Source of the DNA: Priapulus caudatus
Taxonomy: Eukaryota > Priapulida > Priapulimorpha > Priapulimorphida > Priapulidae
DNA: 44,105 nt
Assembly (NCBI RefSeq): GCF_000485595.1
Contig: NW_014577567.1
Span: 174,682 to 218,786 of the forward strand
Direction of reading: 5' to 3'
In this document: positions 22,301-31,280 of the stretch, in pieces
How the letters are laid out: each line of letters starts with the position of its first letter
How positions within the stretch are numbered: the first letter of the stretch is position 1
The notes under the pieces: model-generated
Told to the model about the DNA's origin: nothing
Seen by the model: the letters and a program-made list of their open reading frames with translations, nothing else
The model's database searches: none
Made by a program: the position numbers and the translations under genes

Positions 22301-23188
22301 AATGCAGAGATATCTAGAGACTCTATACACTCTCAGATAGGTAGAGAGAAGGTGCGTACAAGCGAGTAAGTATTTCCTCCTTCATCCTTTAGTGCAGAGA
22401 TATCTAGAGACTCTATATGAAGCTAACACTCTCAAGATAGGTAGACGAGAAGTGTGCAACACAAAGTTGACATGTCTTCCCTTCCCCTTCACTGGCTGTC
22501 TAGATAGGTAGAGAGAAGGTGCGTGCAAGCGAGTAAGTTCTTCCTCTTTCAATCCTCAGTGCAGAGATATCTAGAGACTCTTTTGCTACTAACTGTTGCT
22601 GTTTTCGCCGCAGGCTGCGGGCAATGCCGGCGGAGCCGCCAAGAAACCGAAGCTAGAGGGCGTTGCTGTGGACGTGAAAGCAGAGGCGCTGGCGGGCAAG
22701 GTGCGTACAACATCGGGGAACACTCGCGTTCGTTTACATAATGTTATACATAATATTATATAATATTATGATATAATTATAGATATATATATATATATAT
22801 AGATATATATATATATAATTATAGATAGATATATATATATATAGATATATATATATTAGTATATTATTATATAATATTATATACATTTATATTATGCATA
22901 AACAGGTAAGATACAACGATGCGTAACATACATACGTAAACATATCTAATAGTTTGACTTACGTTACATAAAATGCGTGAACGTATAAGGTACTGACGTG
23001 CATAAATTTATTAATATAATTATTATATTTAATCATTGATATTAATATTTGTCGTCGTTTTGTTTCGTTAGCTGGGCAAGATGACCGTGGCTGTGCTGCG
23101 ACAGTACTGTAAGGACGAGGGCATACGACTGACCGGCACCAAGAAGTCCGAACTCATGGACGCCATCAACGAATACCTCAACCTGTGA
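10256..23188 (+). CDS. XRCC6: Ku70, X-ray repair cross-complementing protein 6, 19 coding exons
   Basis: Exons: 10256-10327, 10566-10673, 10877-10951, 11654-11756, 12370-12466, 12869-12953, 13274-13381, 13857-13936, 14978-15061, 15411-15507, 16660-16774, 17269-17357, 17655-17780, 18710-18815, 19082-19162, 19662-19734, 21472-21587, 22614-22700, 23072-23188. Using copy-2 lengths for exons 14-16, all phases close and about 610 residues result (human 609). Landmarks: acidic N-terminus; vWA-like domain with DSLIFLVD (31-38), RDLLAVVFYGT (75-85) and MLFTNNDNPH (164-173); Ku core with PPPVKLYKDTNE (from 281), LLPSD and RYHHVKPSQFIYPDE; C-terminal arm with VQVTPPGF and FLPFADD; KKPK basic cluster in exon 18; SAP DNA-binding domain in exon 19 (about 573-610). 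With Ku80 it rings broken DNA ends for non-homologous end joining in the nucleus. In this copy exon 13 has compensating frameshifts, exon 14 has an in-frame TAA, and exons 15-16 have gaps, all probably consensus errors. Confidence 0.95.
10331..10372. repeat. TTG microsatellite in XRCC6 intron 1
   Basis: About thirteen TTG triplets begin a few bases inside the donor of exon 1. More interspersed TTG/TTT occurs to about 10490. Confidence 0.9.
10952..11653. other. XRCC6 intron 3 with degenerate ATCGTTAATCG repeats
   Basis: From about 11150 to 11410 the intron holds diverged short repeats of AATCGTTAATCG/ATCGTAATC type. I see no gene or element in the rest. Confidence 0.55.
11836..12105. repeat. 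GGTTACGGTTGCCGGGGCGATC minisatellite, XRCC6 intron 4
   Basis: About eight units of roughly 31-35 bp carry TTGGTTACGGTTGCC followed by GGGGCGATCGC and CGTCG. The array starts about 80 bp inside the intron and does not include the exon 4 donor. It is open in several frames because unit lengths are near-regular, not because it codes. Confidence 0.9.
12128..12215. mobile_element. SINE-like fragment
   Basis: The stretch contains GTGCCTTGCTCAAGGGCACA and GGGACCATGGCGGGACT followed by ATCCCAGACC. This string resembles the tail region of SINEs I know from fish and marine invertebrates. There is no A/B-box head and no clear target duplication. Family assignment is from memory and uncertain. Confidence 0.4.
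12955..13165. repeat. G-rich region of XRCC6 intron 6
   Basis: Starting at the exon 6 donor, the plus strand is dominated by GGGG runs with TGGGG and GGGGCGATGC half-repeats; the latter occurs twice (about 13072 and 13143). It has G-quadruplex potential on the coding strand and no coding signal. Confidence 0.7.
13566..13855. repeat. 92-bp tandem repeat, 3 units, XRCC6 intron 7
   Basis: Three units carry CATTGTATTATAATTGACAT, then TTATAAGTTACACGATG, then TGACATCATCAGTTATTTG. The last unit runs nearly to the exon 8 acceptor. The second assembly copy has six full units and part of a seventh (28742-29350). Confidence 0.9.
14531..14845. mobile_element. MITE with CAGAGATGCCAAC ends, XRCC6 intron 8
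   Basis: Left end CAGAGATGCCAAC and right end GTTGGCATCGCTG form inverted termini. A 6-bp direct repeat, ACGTAC, flanks the element (14525-14530 and 14846-14851). The 315-bp interior has an A-run and a GGGGGGCATGCCGGACCCCCC hairpin region. There is no transposase. The second copy is at 30020-30328. The superfamily is uncertain; the termini look hAT-like but the visible target repeat is 6 bp, not 8. Confidence 0.65.
15545..15780. repeat. ATTGATTTGATTGGTTATTGG minisatellite, XRCC6 intron 10
   Basis: Six or so diverged units of about 36-40 bp carry TTGATTTGATTGG and TTATTGGAAA. It begins about 40 bp inside the intron and ends just before the foldback element at 15808. Confidence 0.8.
15808..16555. 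mobile_element. 748-bp foldback-type element with long inverted repeats
   Basis: The two ends, CAGGAGTAGATAATAGGGAA and its complement, begin inverted arms of roughly 270 nt each (about 15808-16081 and 16287-16555) around a loop of about 205 nt. A 7-bp direct repeat, ATTTGAT, flanks the element (15801-15807 and 16556-16562). The arms differ by scattered substitutions and small indels. Open frames inside (one of 132 codons, one of 65 on the other strand) resemble no transposase I know. The second assembly copy at 31281-32028 is also 748 bp. Confidence 0.8.
16775..17225. repeat. Donor-bearing minisatellite, XRCC6 intron 11
   Basis: Units of about 33-36 bp (GTGAGTCGAACCTGTATATA plus GGGGTCACACCCG) begin exactly at the exon 11 donor. 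The junction sequence CCCG/GTAAGT or CCCG/GTGAGT recurs with GT at 16841, 16946, 17049, 17146 and 17211 besides the real donor at 16775. The exon 11 frame stays open to about 16974. The second copy is at about 32242-32695. Confidence 0.88.
17380..17475. repeat. TA-rich microsatellite, XRCC6 intron 12
   Basis: TATATA and TATATATC/TATATGTAC runs. Nothing else is recognised before the exon 13 acceptor. Confidence 0.8.
17712..18012 (+). repeat. XRCC6: Three tandem copies of the 3' half of XRCC6 exon 13 with donor
   Basis: Exonic segments at 17712-17780, 17829-17897 and about 17946-18012 each resemble the Ku70 stretch DVVAVxQYTxRRNTPPRFVALLPQ (corresponding to the human core near CRYTPRRNIPP). 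The first two end CTGCTGCCTCAG/GTAC; the third ends CTGCCTCTCAG/GTAC. Unit length is about 115-117 nt. Spacers are purine/G-rich with no polypyrimidine tract, so units 2 and 3 have donors but no evident acceptor. Units 1 and 2 are in one open frame across the spacer. Unit 3, in another frame, best matches TPPRFVALLP. I cannot tell which donor the cell uses; 17780 is the first and keeps phase 0. Confidence 0.75.
18090..18335. repeat. TA-rich microsatellite, XRCC6 intron 13
   Basis: Long TATATA runs with ATAATATTATAACTA interruptions. The rest of intron 13 (to 18709) holds no recognised element. Confidence 0.85.
19930..20295. other. Possible dispersed repeat in XRCC6 intron 16
   Basis: The stretch begins AGCTCATCTGACTAGTCAGA, an imperfect palindrome, and continues with phrases such as GTCAAGGGTCAAAGGTTGAG and GGTCACAGGTCAAAGGCAG that look like a dispersed invertebrate repeat. 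I cannot define ends or a target duplication, and the only other copy in the window is its allelic counterpart near 35435-35810. Confidence 0.3.
21052..21401. mobile_element. MITE with CAGGGCACGAAATT ends, XRCC6 intron 16
   Basis: Left end CAGGGCACGAAATT and right end AATTTCGCGCCCTG are inverted. A 6-bp direct repeat, CGTACC, flanks the element (21046-21051 and 21402-21407). The interior carries GGCTGGTAACAGC and CCGGTGGGCCGGTG segments and no coding frame of note. The second copy is at 36519-36872. Termini of this kind are common in hAT-derived elements; the superfamily remains an inference. Confidence 0.7.
21600..22580. repeat. 90-bp splice-site-bearing minisatellite, XRCC6 intron 17
   Basis: About ten to eleven units of 90 bp. 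Each carries GGTAGAGAGAAGGTGCGTG, then GCAAGCGAGTAAGT (the same AAGCGA/GTAAGT junction that ends exon 17 at 21587), then a pyrimidine tract and CTCTGAATGCAG, a plausible acceptor. The array starts at the exon 17 donor. The second copy is at about 37080-38180. Confidence 0.92.
22740..22870. repeat. TA-rich microsatellite, XRCC6 intron 18
   Basis: TATATA and ATAGATA runs starting shortly after the exon 18 donor. The remainder of the intron is A+T-rich with no recognised feature. Confidence 0.85.
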
Positions 23189-24235
23189 GCGCGAGATGCG
23201 CCCCCTGGCATGAGTGTGGCACCCCTGGCGTAACGTCCCTCTGATGATGTGCTTTGCCATCCATGATATGTTGATAAGATGATGAAGATTGACTCTCGAG
23301 GATAATTTATATACATGTAATGTGAGTGAATATAATATATATAATATATATCTAATATATAATATTATATATATCTATATATATATATAATATAAATATA
23401 ATATATAAATATAAATAATATATAATATAAATATATATATATATATGTGGTAGGGGCCGTTCCTAACCCGAAAAGTATTTTTCTGTGAGAATCCATTCGC
23501 ATAGGATTTATTTTTTCCTTTCGGAATTCGTTGATATTCTGTGATAGTAAATAGCGATCGTGAGTCGATGCCATCTGAACTATTTTCAACTGAAATTTGG
23601 AACTGTTTCATAGAAGTATGTTCGGTAAAGTAATACGTAGTGGTTTAAGGTTGTTGTTACCAGCAGAATGTGAAACGTGGCTAGAGACCTATCAATTTTA
23701 CACTTGTGTTTAGATATGTTGATAGTTAGACCCTGTGGCAACGTAGTGATGCGATTATGTTTGATGATGAATGATTCGTGTTTGATTGATGAGCATAAAA
23801 CTAATATCGAACGTATATCGAACTCAGAGATACGATAAGATTGTCCCGTAGATGTGTAATTGAGGTTTTCTAGAATGTGATGCGAATATTTTCTTAGATT
23901 TGCAAAGTTTTCTACGCGCGTGCTAGTTCAATCATTCAGAGAATCGTTTGAGTACTTAATATAGCACCAAATTTTGTTCGGGTCTATTGACACAGGTGGG
24001 GGTACGTTCTTTATCGTAAATCGAACGCGGGGTAGTGAAAGAAATGGAACGGCAATCGCTCGTCGTCAATGTTGATACGTTTAATGAAAATATCTTAAAT
24101 GAAAGAATTTGTAAATTACATGCAATTGTTTCGTTCTGATTTGTGTTTTGTTGGAAGTGTTTTTTTATTGTAACGAATTTTACACATAAGCAAGTAGTCG
24201 TTTGTTGGCTGGTAAGTTTCTCATGCTCAGTCCAA
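23189..24235. other. XRCC6 3' flank / presumed 3' UTR
   Basis: Non-coding sequence following the TGA at 23186-23188, with a TA microsatellite at about 23328-23445. I did not find a confident polyadenylation signal with a downstream element. Homologous sequence follows the second copy at 38774-39800. Confidence 0.6.
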
Positions 24236-24239
24236 TCTT

Positions 24240-25000
24240 TCTGTAATAAGCAGGAGGAAGAGGAGAAGGTAAGATGAAGGAGGAAAAGAAGAGAAAGGGA
24301 GGAAGAGTAGGATGCGAGAGAATGCAGAGGAGGAGGGGAAGCAGGGAGCTAGACGGATGAGTAGGGGGAGCGAGGGGAAGAACATAAGAGGAGGAGAGGA
24401 GGAAGAGGATAGCAGGAGGAGGGAAGCCCGTGGTGGAAATCATAAGTACTTACTGTAAAAAGACTTTAGCAAGGGATAGCAAAAAAGAAGCCAGGGGAAG
24501 GAAGGAGAAGGCAAGCAAGAAGGAAGAAGGTAGGGCAAATGAATGGGGCAGAAGGCAAAGGAAGGAGAAGGCAGCAAGGGAAGGAGAGCAGCAATGAAGG
24601 AGAAGGCAGCAAATGAATGATAAGCAAGGGAAGGAGAAAGGCACAAATGAATGGGAAGGGAGCAAAGGAAAGAGAAAAGGCAGAAAAATGAATGGGAGAA
24701 GCAAGGGAAGGAGAAGAGACAGGGCAAATGAATGGGAAGAAGCGCAAAGGAAGGAGAGGCAGCAATGAAAGGGAAAGCGGAGCAAGGGAAGGAAGAAGGC
24801 AGGCACATGAATGGAAGGAAGCAAGGGGAAGTGAGAAGGCAGCGATGGGAAGGAGACAGGCAGGCAAGGAAGGAGAAGGCAGCGAGGCAAGGAGAAGGCA
24901 GCAAGGGAAGGAGAAGGCAGCAAGGGAAGGAGAAAGCAGCGAGGGAAGGCGAACGCATTGAGGGAAAAAGCAGGCAGCAAAGGAAGGAGAAGGCAGGGCA
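24240..25000. repeat. Purine-rich 38-bp minisatellite, irregular copy
   Basis: A GAGGAGGAAG-rich lead-in is followed from about 24475 by scrambled units of GCAAGGGAAGGAGAAGGCAG plus AAATGAATGGGAAG. The regular version of this array is at about 40055-40658. Leu/Pro/Phe/Ser-rich minus-strand frames are repeat translations. Confidence 0.88.
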
Positions 25001-26020
25001 AACATTCAATATCGTCTGCCATCACCAGTCAACCACCCTCCCGCCTGTCTGCCTTCCCTCCTGGCCGCCCCCGCCTAGCCTTCCCTCCCGGCGCCCGCCC
25101 GAAGCTGCCTGCCCTCCCGGCCGCCCGCCTGCCTGCCCGGCCGCACGCCACGTGACCTGGAACTACGGCTCGAGGCGCGGCGTAGAGCTGCCCTTTGCCC
25201 CTCGCCGGCCGCCCCCTGCCTTGCCTGCCCCCCGCTGCCTGCCTGCCCTCTTGCCGGCCGCCCGCCTGCCTGCCCGGCCGCCCGCCTTGCTGACCTCACA
25301 GCGGCCGCGCCCGCCTGCTTGCCTGCCCGCCCCACGCACATGCGACTCGAGCCCTAAGAGCTGGCATTATGTGCGCGCCCGCTAACAACCTAACGACTCA
25401 TATAGCACGAGTGGTTCCGGCCCCCGCTTTGTCCCGCCAGCGGGAAACAAAATACCGAAGAGCGACCGTCGTCGCACGTGCTCTCCCCTCCTCATCTCTC
25501 TCTCTCTCGTCTCTCAGTCTCGTCTCTCTCTCTCTCATTTCTCATCTCTCTCTCTCTGCCTCTCTCTCTTCTCGCTCGTCTCGCTCTCTCGGCTTGCATA
25601 GCTCTCGCTGTTCTCTCTACTCGTCGCTCGCCTCGCTTCTCTGTTTCTCGCTGTTCTCTCTCTCGGATGTTCTCTGCCTCCTCTCTCCCTGCTCTCTTCT
25701 CATCTCTATCTCGTCTCTCTCTCTCTTGCTGTCTGTCGTCTCTCTCTCATTTTGTTTTCTCTCGCTATCCCTCGCGCACGAATAAATCTCTCAATCTCGT
25801 CTCCCTCTTGCTTCTCCTCCCTTCTCTTTCCCGATTCTCTCCACCATCCTCTCTTGTCCCCGTGCTCTCTCGTTCTATCTCTATCTTTTTCTCTCTTCTC
25901 TCTCTCTCTCCTCTCCTCTCGTCTCCTCTCTCTTCTTTCGCTCTCTCTCTCTAGCGACGTTTCTCATCCCTCAATCCCCTCTCTCACTCGCTTTTTCTCT
26001 CCGTCCCCTATTTTCTCTCT
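25001..26020. repeat. GC-rich CTGCC/GGCCGCCC block and TC-rich block
   Basis: From about 25020 to 25350 the sequence is CTGCCTGCC and GGCCGCCCGCC repeats. From about 25478 to 26020 it is CTCTCT with CGTCT interruptions. There are no gene signals. Confidence 0.8.
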
Positions 26021-26650
26021 CCATTGGCTGGGCGCTTCAGCTCATAAACACGCCCGGGGACTGTGTAGCCCCATTGATCGAATGGGTAAAAAATGTGCGA
26101 GAAATTTGAAAAGCGTGGGTAGACGGCCGAAAAAACGGCATGGAAAAAAAACACATGGGCGGGGAGGGTAGGCCGGGTGCAGCAAGGGCGTTTTTTAAAT
26201 TTGAAAAGCGGCGATGGCCTTGGCTTAAACTGCGTGAAAGGCTGCGAAAAACGGATGATTGGTTGGTGGTGGTTTGTTGTGGGGCAGAAAGTTTATGTGA
26301 CGGCGGAAGGAGGGGAGGGAGGGAGGGAGGGGTGATCGGTGCTTTACTGCTGATGCTAAGTGATTCTTCTGCAGACCGAGAGAAGAGGGAGGACTGAGTG
26401 TATGTGAAAAACAAAACAAAAACAAACAAGCAGCAGCAATACGCAACACCACTAACAAAACTCCATGAACCCGTCCTAAACGAATAGAAGAAACCTACTA
26501 ATTGGTGCCAACGCCGTCGACGTCATCAATCAACTAATCATCCAACAGCTCATCAACGCATAATCCAAACCAGCATCCAATCAACAAGCACGCATCATCA
26601 ACATGCATCATCAACAGGCATCATCAACAGGCATCATCAACAGCATCATC
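26021..26650. other. Unassigned moderate-complexity DNA with CATCATCAACAGG repeats
   Basis: No exon or element recognised at 26021-26500. From about 26570 to 26655 short GCATCATCAACAG repeats occur. Confidence 0.45.
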
Positions 26651-26759
26651 ACAGCATCATCCAGTTCTCCTCTCGCGCCCGAGTACCCTCCCAGCCAAGG
26701 CAGGCTTCAAGGCAATCTCCATTCCGACGTAGGCCACGGCCACACAGGTGCGGGTTAGT

Positions 26760-27899
26760 AGCAGCGGCAGCATTGTGTCGGGGGGGGAGGTGTGGGGGAA
26801 GGGGGGTGGGGGGGAGGGGGGAGGGGGAAGCAGTAGCACAAGCAGCATTGGAAGCATACAGCAGTAAGCGAACCAACCAACAAGCAAGGCAGATCAACAA
26901 CAACAGAAGCAGGCAGCGCCGAACAAAGCGGGAGGCAGCAATAGTAAGTAGCAGCAGCCGCAGTACAGCAGCAGTAGCCAGCCAGCAGCAAGTAGCAGCA
27001 GCCAGTAGCGAGCAAGCAGTAGCAGCAGGCAGCAAGAGCAGCAGCCGGAAGCATCAGTAGCAGCAGTACAGCAGTAGCAAGCAGTAGTAGCAGCTATCAG
27101 GAGCAGTACACGCAGGCAAGGAGGCAGCAGCAAGCAGGATGCAAAGCAAGCAGCAGCACAAAGCCAGCAGCACAGCAGTCAGGATAGTAGTAGCAGCAAG
27201 TAGCAGCAGCAAGTCAGCCAGCGCAGTCAGACAGCAGCAAGGCACAAATAACAGGGCAGGGCAGCAGGAACAGCAATAACAGCAGCAGCAGTAGTCGCAG
27301 TAGGCAGCAGCAGTAGCAGCAGGTGGCCAGCAGCAGTAGTAACAGCAGCAGCAAGAGCAGTAGTAGCAGTAGCAGCAGTAGCAGCAGCAGCAGCAGCCAG
27401 CAGCGTGTAGCAGCAGCAGTAAGCAGCTAGCAGCAGTAGCCAGCAAAAGCAGCAGCCAGTAGCAGCAGCAAGCACAGGAGCAGCAGTAGTAGCAGTAGTA
27501 GCAGAAAGGCAGCAGCAGCAGGCGGTAAGCAGCAGCAAGCAGGAGGCAGCAGCAGCAGCAGAGGCAAGCAAGCAGCAGGAGCAGCAGTAGTAGCAGTAGT
27601 AGCAGCAGCAGGCAGCAGCAGCGGTAGCAGGGCAGCAGCAGGAGCAGCAGTAGTAGCATGTAACAGCAGCAGCAGGAGCAGCAGCGGTAGCAGCAGACAG
27701 CAGGAGCAAAGGCCCCCCTGCCTTCTCACGAAGAGCTGCTTAATCAGAGCGACAAATAATGCGAAAGGCTCGTGTGTGATGTAATTCCGTGTTGAAGGCG
27801 CGAACGAAGCGTGTAAGAGGTAGGGAGCGAGAGTGGAGAGAGGCCGTGAGGAGAGAGGGGGGGGAGAGCGAGAGGGAGAGAGCGAGAAGGGGAGAAGAG

Positions 27900-27935
<36 letters not shown>

Positions 27936-28716
27936 GCGCGAGAGCGAAGAGTAAGAGAGGTGGAAAGGCGAGAACGATGAGAGTGATAAGAGAGAGAAAG
28001 AGAGAGAGAGAGAAGAGAGAGAGAAACGAGAAAGAGAGAGATGAGCGAGAGAGAGCAGAGAGAGAGGAGAAGAGAGAGAAGAGAGAGAGAGAGAGAGAGG
28101 GAGAAGAAGACAGAAGAAGAGACAGAGAGAGAATTAAGAGAGAGAGAGAGAGGAGAGTGAGAGGAGAGGCGAGTGAGAGAGAGAGAGAGCGAGAGAGAAG
28201 AGAGAGAGAAGAGAGAGAGAGAGAGACAGAAAGAGAAGAGAGAGAGAAAAAGACAGAAAGGGAGAGAGAAGAGAAGAGAGAGAGAGAGAGATAAGAGAGA
28301 GCGAGAATTGAGAGAAGAGAGAGAGAGGACAGAAAAAAGAGAGAGAGAGAGAAAGAGAGAGAGAAGAGAGAAGAGAAGGAGAGAGAGAGAGAGCGAGAGA
28401 GAGAGAGAGACGAGGAGAGAAGAGAGAGAAAGGCAGAGAGAGAGAGAGAGAGAAGAGAAGAGGAAAATAGAAGGAGGGGAAGGGACGGGCCGAAGTAGGA
28501 GCATGTCGGCTGCGGTGGCCGGCTGTATGGCCCGCGTGTTATATGGACTGCCTCTCTCGTCAGTCTCTCTCTCGATCTCTCTTAATCTACTCTCTCTCTC
28601 TCTCTCTTCTTGTCCTCTCTCTCCCTCTCTCTCTCTCCTCTCTCACTCCTCTCTCTCTCTCTCTCGTCCTTTTCTCTTTTTCCGCCTCTCTCTCTCCTCT
28701 CTTCTATCTCTCTCTC
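26760..28716. repeat. G-rich, CAG-rich, GA and CT low-complexity blocks
   Basis: In order: G-runs (about 26777-26830), an imperfect CAG/TAG triplet block (about 26840-27710), about 110 bp of ordinary sequence, a GAGAGA block (about 27820-28475), a short unique piece (28476-28550) and a CTCTCT block up to the gap. Open frames across these are artefacts of simple repeats. Confidence 0.85.
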
Positions 28717-28741
28717 NNNNNNNNNNNNNNNNNNNNNNNNN
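28717..28741. other. Assembly gap of 25 Ns
   Basis: Twenty-five consecutive N. Sequence to the left is CT repeat. Sequence to the right resumes inside XRCC6 intron 7 homologous to about 13560, so a join between contigs is likely. Confidence 0.99.
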
Positions 28742-29350
28742 AAGTGTTATAAAATATTACATCGACGGACGAGTTCTGTGCATTGCATCTTGAGTTATTC
28801 GTCGTGCTTGTTTGCTGTATTGTATTAATTGAATGTATACATTTAATTAACTTTATAAGGTTACACGACGAGTTACATCGTGAGTTAATTGCGTCGTTGC
28901 TTGCCGCTGTCATTGTATTATAATTGACATTACACATTTATTTACATTATATGTTACGCGATGTGTGATATGGATCAGTTATTTGTAGTTGTTGGCCGCT
29001 GTCATTGTATTATAATTGACATTACAATTATATATTACCTTATAAGTTACGCGACGTGTGACATAATCAGTTATTTGTCGTTGCTTGGCGCTGTCATTGT
29101 ATTTAATTGACATTATACATTTTTATGTTATAAGTTCGCGATGTGTGATATCATCAGTTATTCTAGTTGCTTGGCCGCTGTCGATTGTATTATAATTGAC
29201 ATTAACATTTATTTACCTTATAGTATGCATGTATGACATCATCAGTTATTGTAGTTGCTTGGCGCTGTCATTGCATTAAAACTGACATTACACATTTATT
29301 TACGTAAGTATAAGTACGCAGATGAGTGACTATACAATTAACATCGATCG
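28742..29350. repeat. 92-bp tandem repeat, 6 to 7 units (second copy of XRCC6 intron 7)
   Basis: Six full units start near 28813, 28907, 28998, 29090, 29178 and 29263, preceded by a diverged partial unit at the gap. The matching array in copy 1 has three. The left-most units are the most diverged. Confidence 0.85.
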
Positions 29351-30019
29351 TTGTTTGGCTTCACGTAGATGTGGTTTCCATGCCGGAGATGAGGATACGG
29401 GATGCGTCGCGACCCGCGGAGAAATTCGAGGAGCCTGCTTACGAGGTTACTTCACTTCAAAATTAATTAATTTTTAATTTTATTAATTTTAATATTTTAA
29501 TTTTAATTAATAATTAAAAATTTTATTATTTTTAATTTTACTTTTATTTCAATTTTTTTTTTTCTTTTTTTTTTCTCACTTTAATCTATTTCTTCTCTCT
29601 GAAAAGAACATAGGCGAATGTCAGAAAAGCTCAGTGTTAACATTACTTTTAACTTTAAGATTTTATCATAGACTGTTGGCAGAAACAAAATTATTCTAAC
29701 ATTAGTCTTTACATCTTAATCGTGACGGACTCTATACTGTGTATTAGAAACTCGTCACTTTTCGTGTTTTAGCCAATGATCTACGAACAAAGTTAATGTT
29801 AAGACTAATATTAAGAACTAATGTTAAGATGATTTTTTCTGTCAAGGGCCAGTACTTTAATTGATCAAAAAAAGTAACAACATGCATGTACTACTATCAA
29901 AATTGCACTCCCTATGCAGTATCCTAATCAATAGCTGATACAAATTCACACATTTCTGTCCACGGGCAAAAAGTCATTTTTATTATACAACTATTGTAAA
30001 ATCTGTAAAAGGTACGTCC

Positions 30020-30328
30020 CAGAGATGCCAAACCACTACGATTTATTCCGTTTATACGAATTTCTATTCCTTTTTGCCACCACTAGAACCAGTTGTATAA
30101 AACTAACGAATTTTCACTGTATCGAAAAATTTTTTTTTTTTAATTATTGTCATTTTTTTTGTCAATTTATGTCATTTTTGCCTGCAGAATGCAGGAAATT
30201 GCATCTCAGAATCAAAATTTTTTCGGGGGCCGCCGGACCCCCCTAGCTAACTCGGGTCATACGTGACCTCTCGAACTACAATTGATGGCCAGAAACTACA
30301 GATTGCTTCAAATAGTGCTTGATCTCTG
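30020..30328. mobile_element. Second copy of the CAGAGATGCC MITE
   Basis: Allelic counterpart of 14531-14845 in the same intron 8 position, with scattered one-base indels. Its right end reads ATCTCTG and so matches the left terminus better than copy 1 does. Confidence 0.6.
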
Positions 30329-31280
30329 ACGTACTCAGTCACTGTATAGTCAAGTTGTAGTGACAAAGTTGTTTGTATGAACAACAGTTCGGAGGCTGTC
30401 TGTGGGTGACGAGTTGCTATCATCACTTCTTTATTATCTTCACTCACATTTTTTACTCTCGTTGTGCGCACAGAGCTCTTACAAAGGATCACAAGAAGCG
30501 ATCTGTGGGCCGCGTGAAGTTTCGTCTTGGACAGGACGTCGAGATGGGACTGAGCGTGTGAGTGTGAGAGCGGGCGGAGGGGGAACCACGCGCGTGTGCG
30601 AGAGAGAACCGTCTCTCCCGTGCCGCGCTGCGATCCTGAGAAGAATTGATTTGACAATTATTTTATTATTATCAAGGTTTTGACGAATGTATTTATTGGG
30701 ACAAATCTGTCTGATGCGATGTGATGATAATAATAATAATGTATAAAATAGTAATATATATATTATTATCAGGCGTTCACGCGTCCGACATGTTTCCCTC
30801 GCCACAGCTATTAAATAAATCATGTTAAATTAATTATATAAATTAATTAAAGTATTAATTAATTTTAGTAATTAATGTATTGGAGACTGCTGCAGGTATG
30901 GCCTGGTGGACCAACGTCGATACGCGCCCGTCAAGCTTTACAAGGAAACCAACGAAGAAGTGAAGACAATCACAAAGAGTTCGTCGAGGTAACCTATCCT
31001 ACCCGTCCCACACGCCAATTGCCGATTGATCGTCGATTCGATTGATTAAAGAAAATTATTGACTATTGAATTTGATTGGTTATTGAAAGTATTGGTAATC
31101 GATTTGATTGGTTATTGGAAATTATTGATATTGATTTGATTGGTTATTGGAAATTATTGTCATCGTTTGATTGATTATTGAAAGTGGCTGATGACTAATT
31201 TGAGTGATTATTGAAATGACTGATGATCGGTCATTGATCATCGGACATCAATCATTGACTCGACAATCATCGATTTGAAT

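Noticed and set aside
21600-22580. Regular 90-bp repeats that look like a CRISPR array
   Set aside because: Units are contiguous with no unique spacers, lie in an intron of a eukaryotic gene, and include the exon 17 donor.
27740-28504. 254-codon Ser/Leu-rich frame and the mirrored Arg/Glu-rich frames
   Set aside because: They arise from the GAGAGA microsatellite and have no start context, splice signals or family match.
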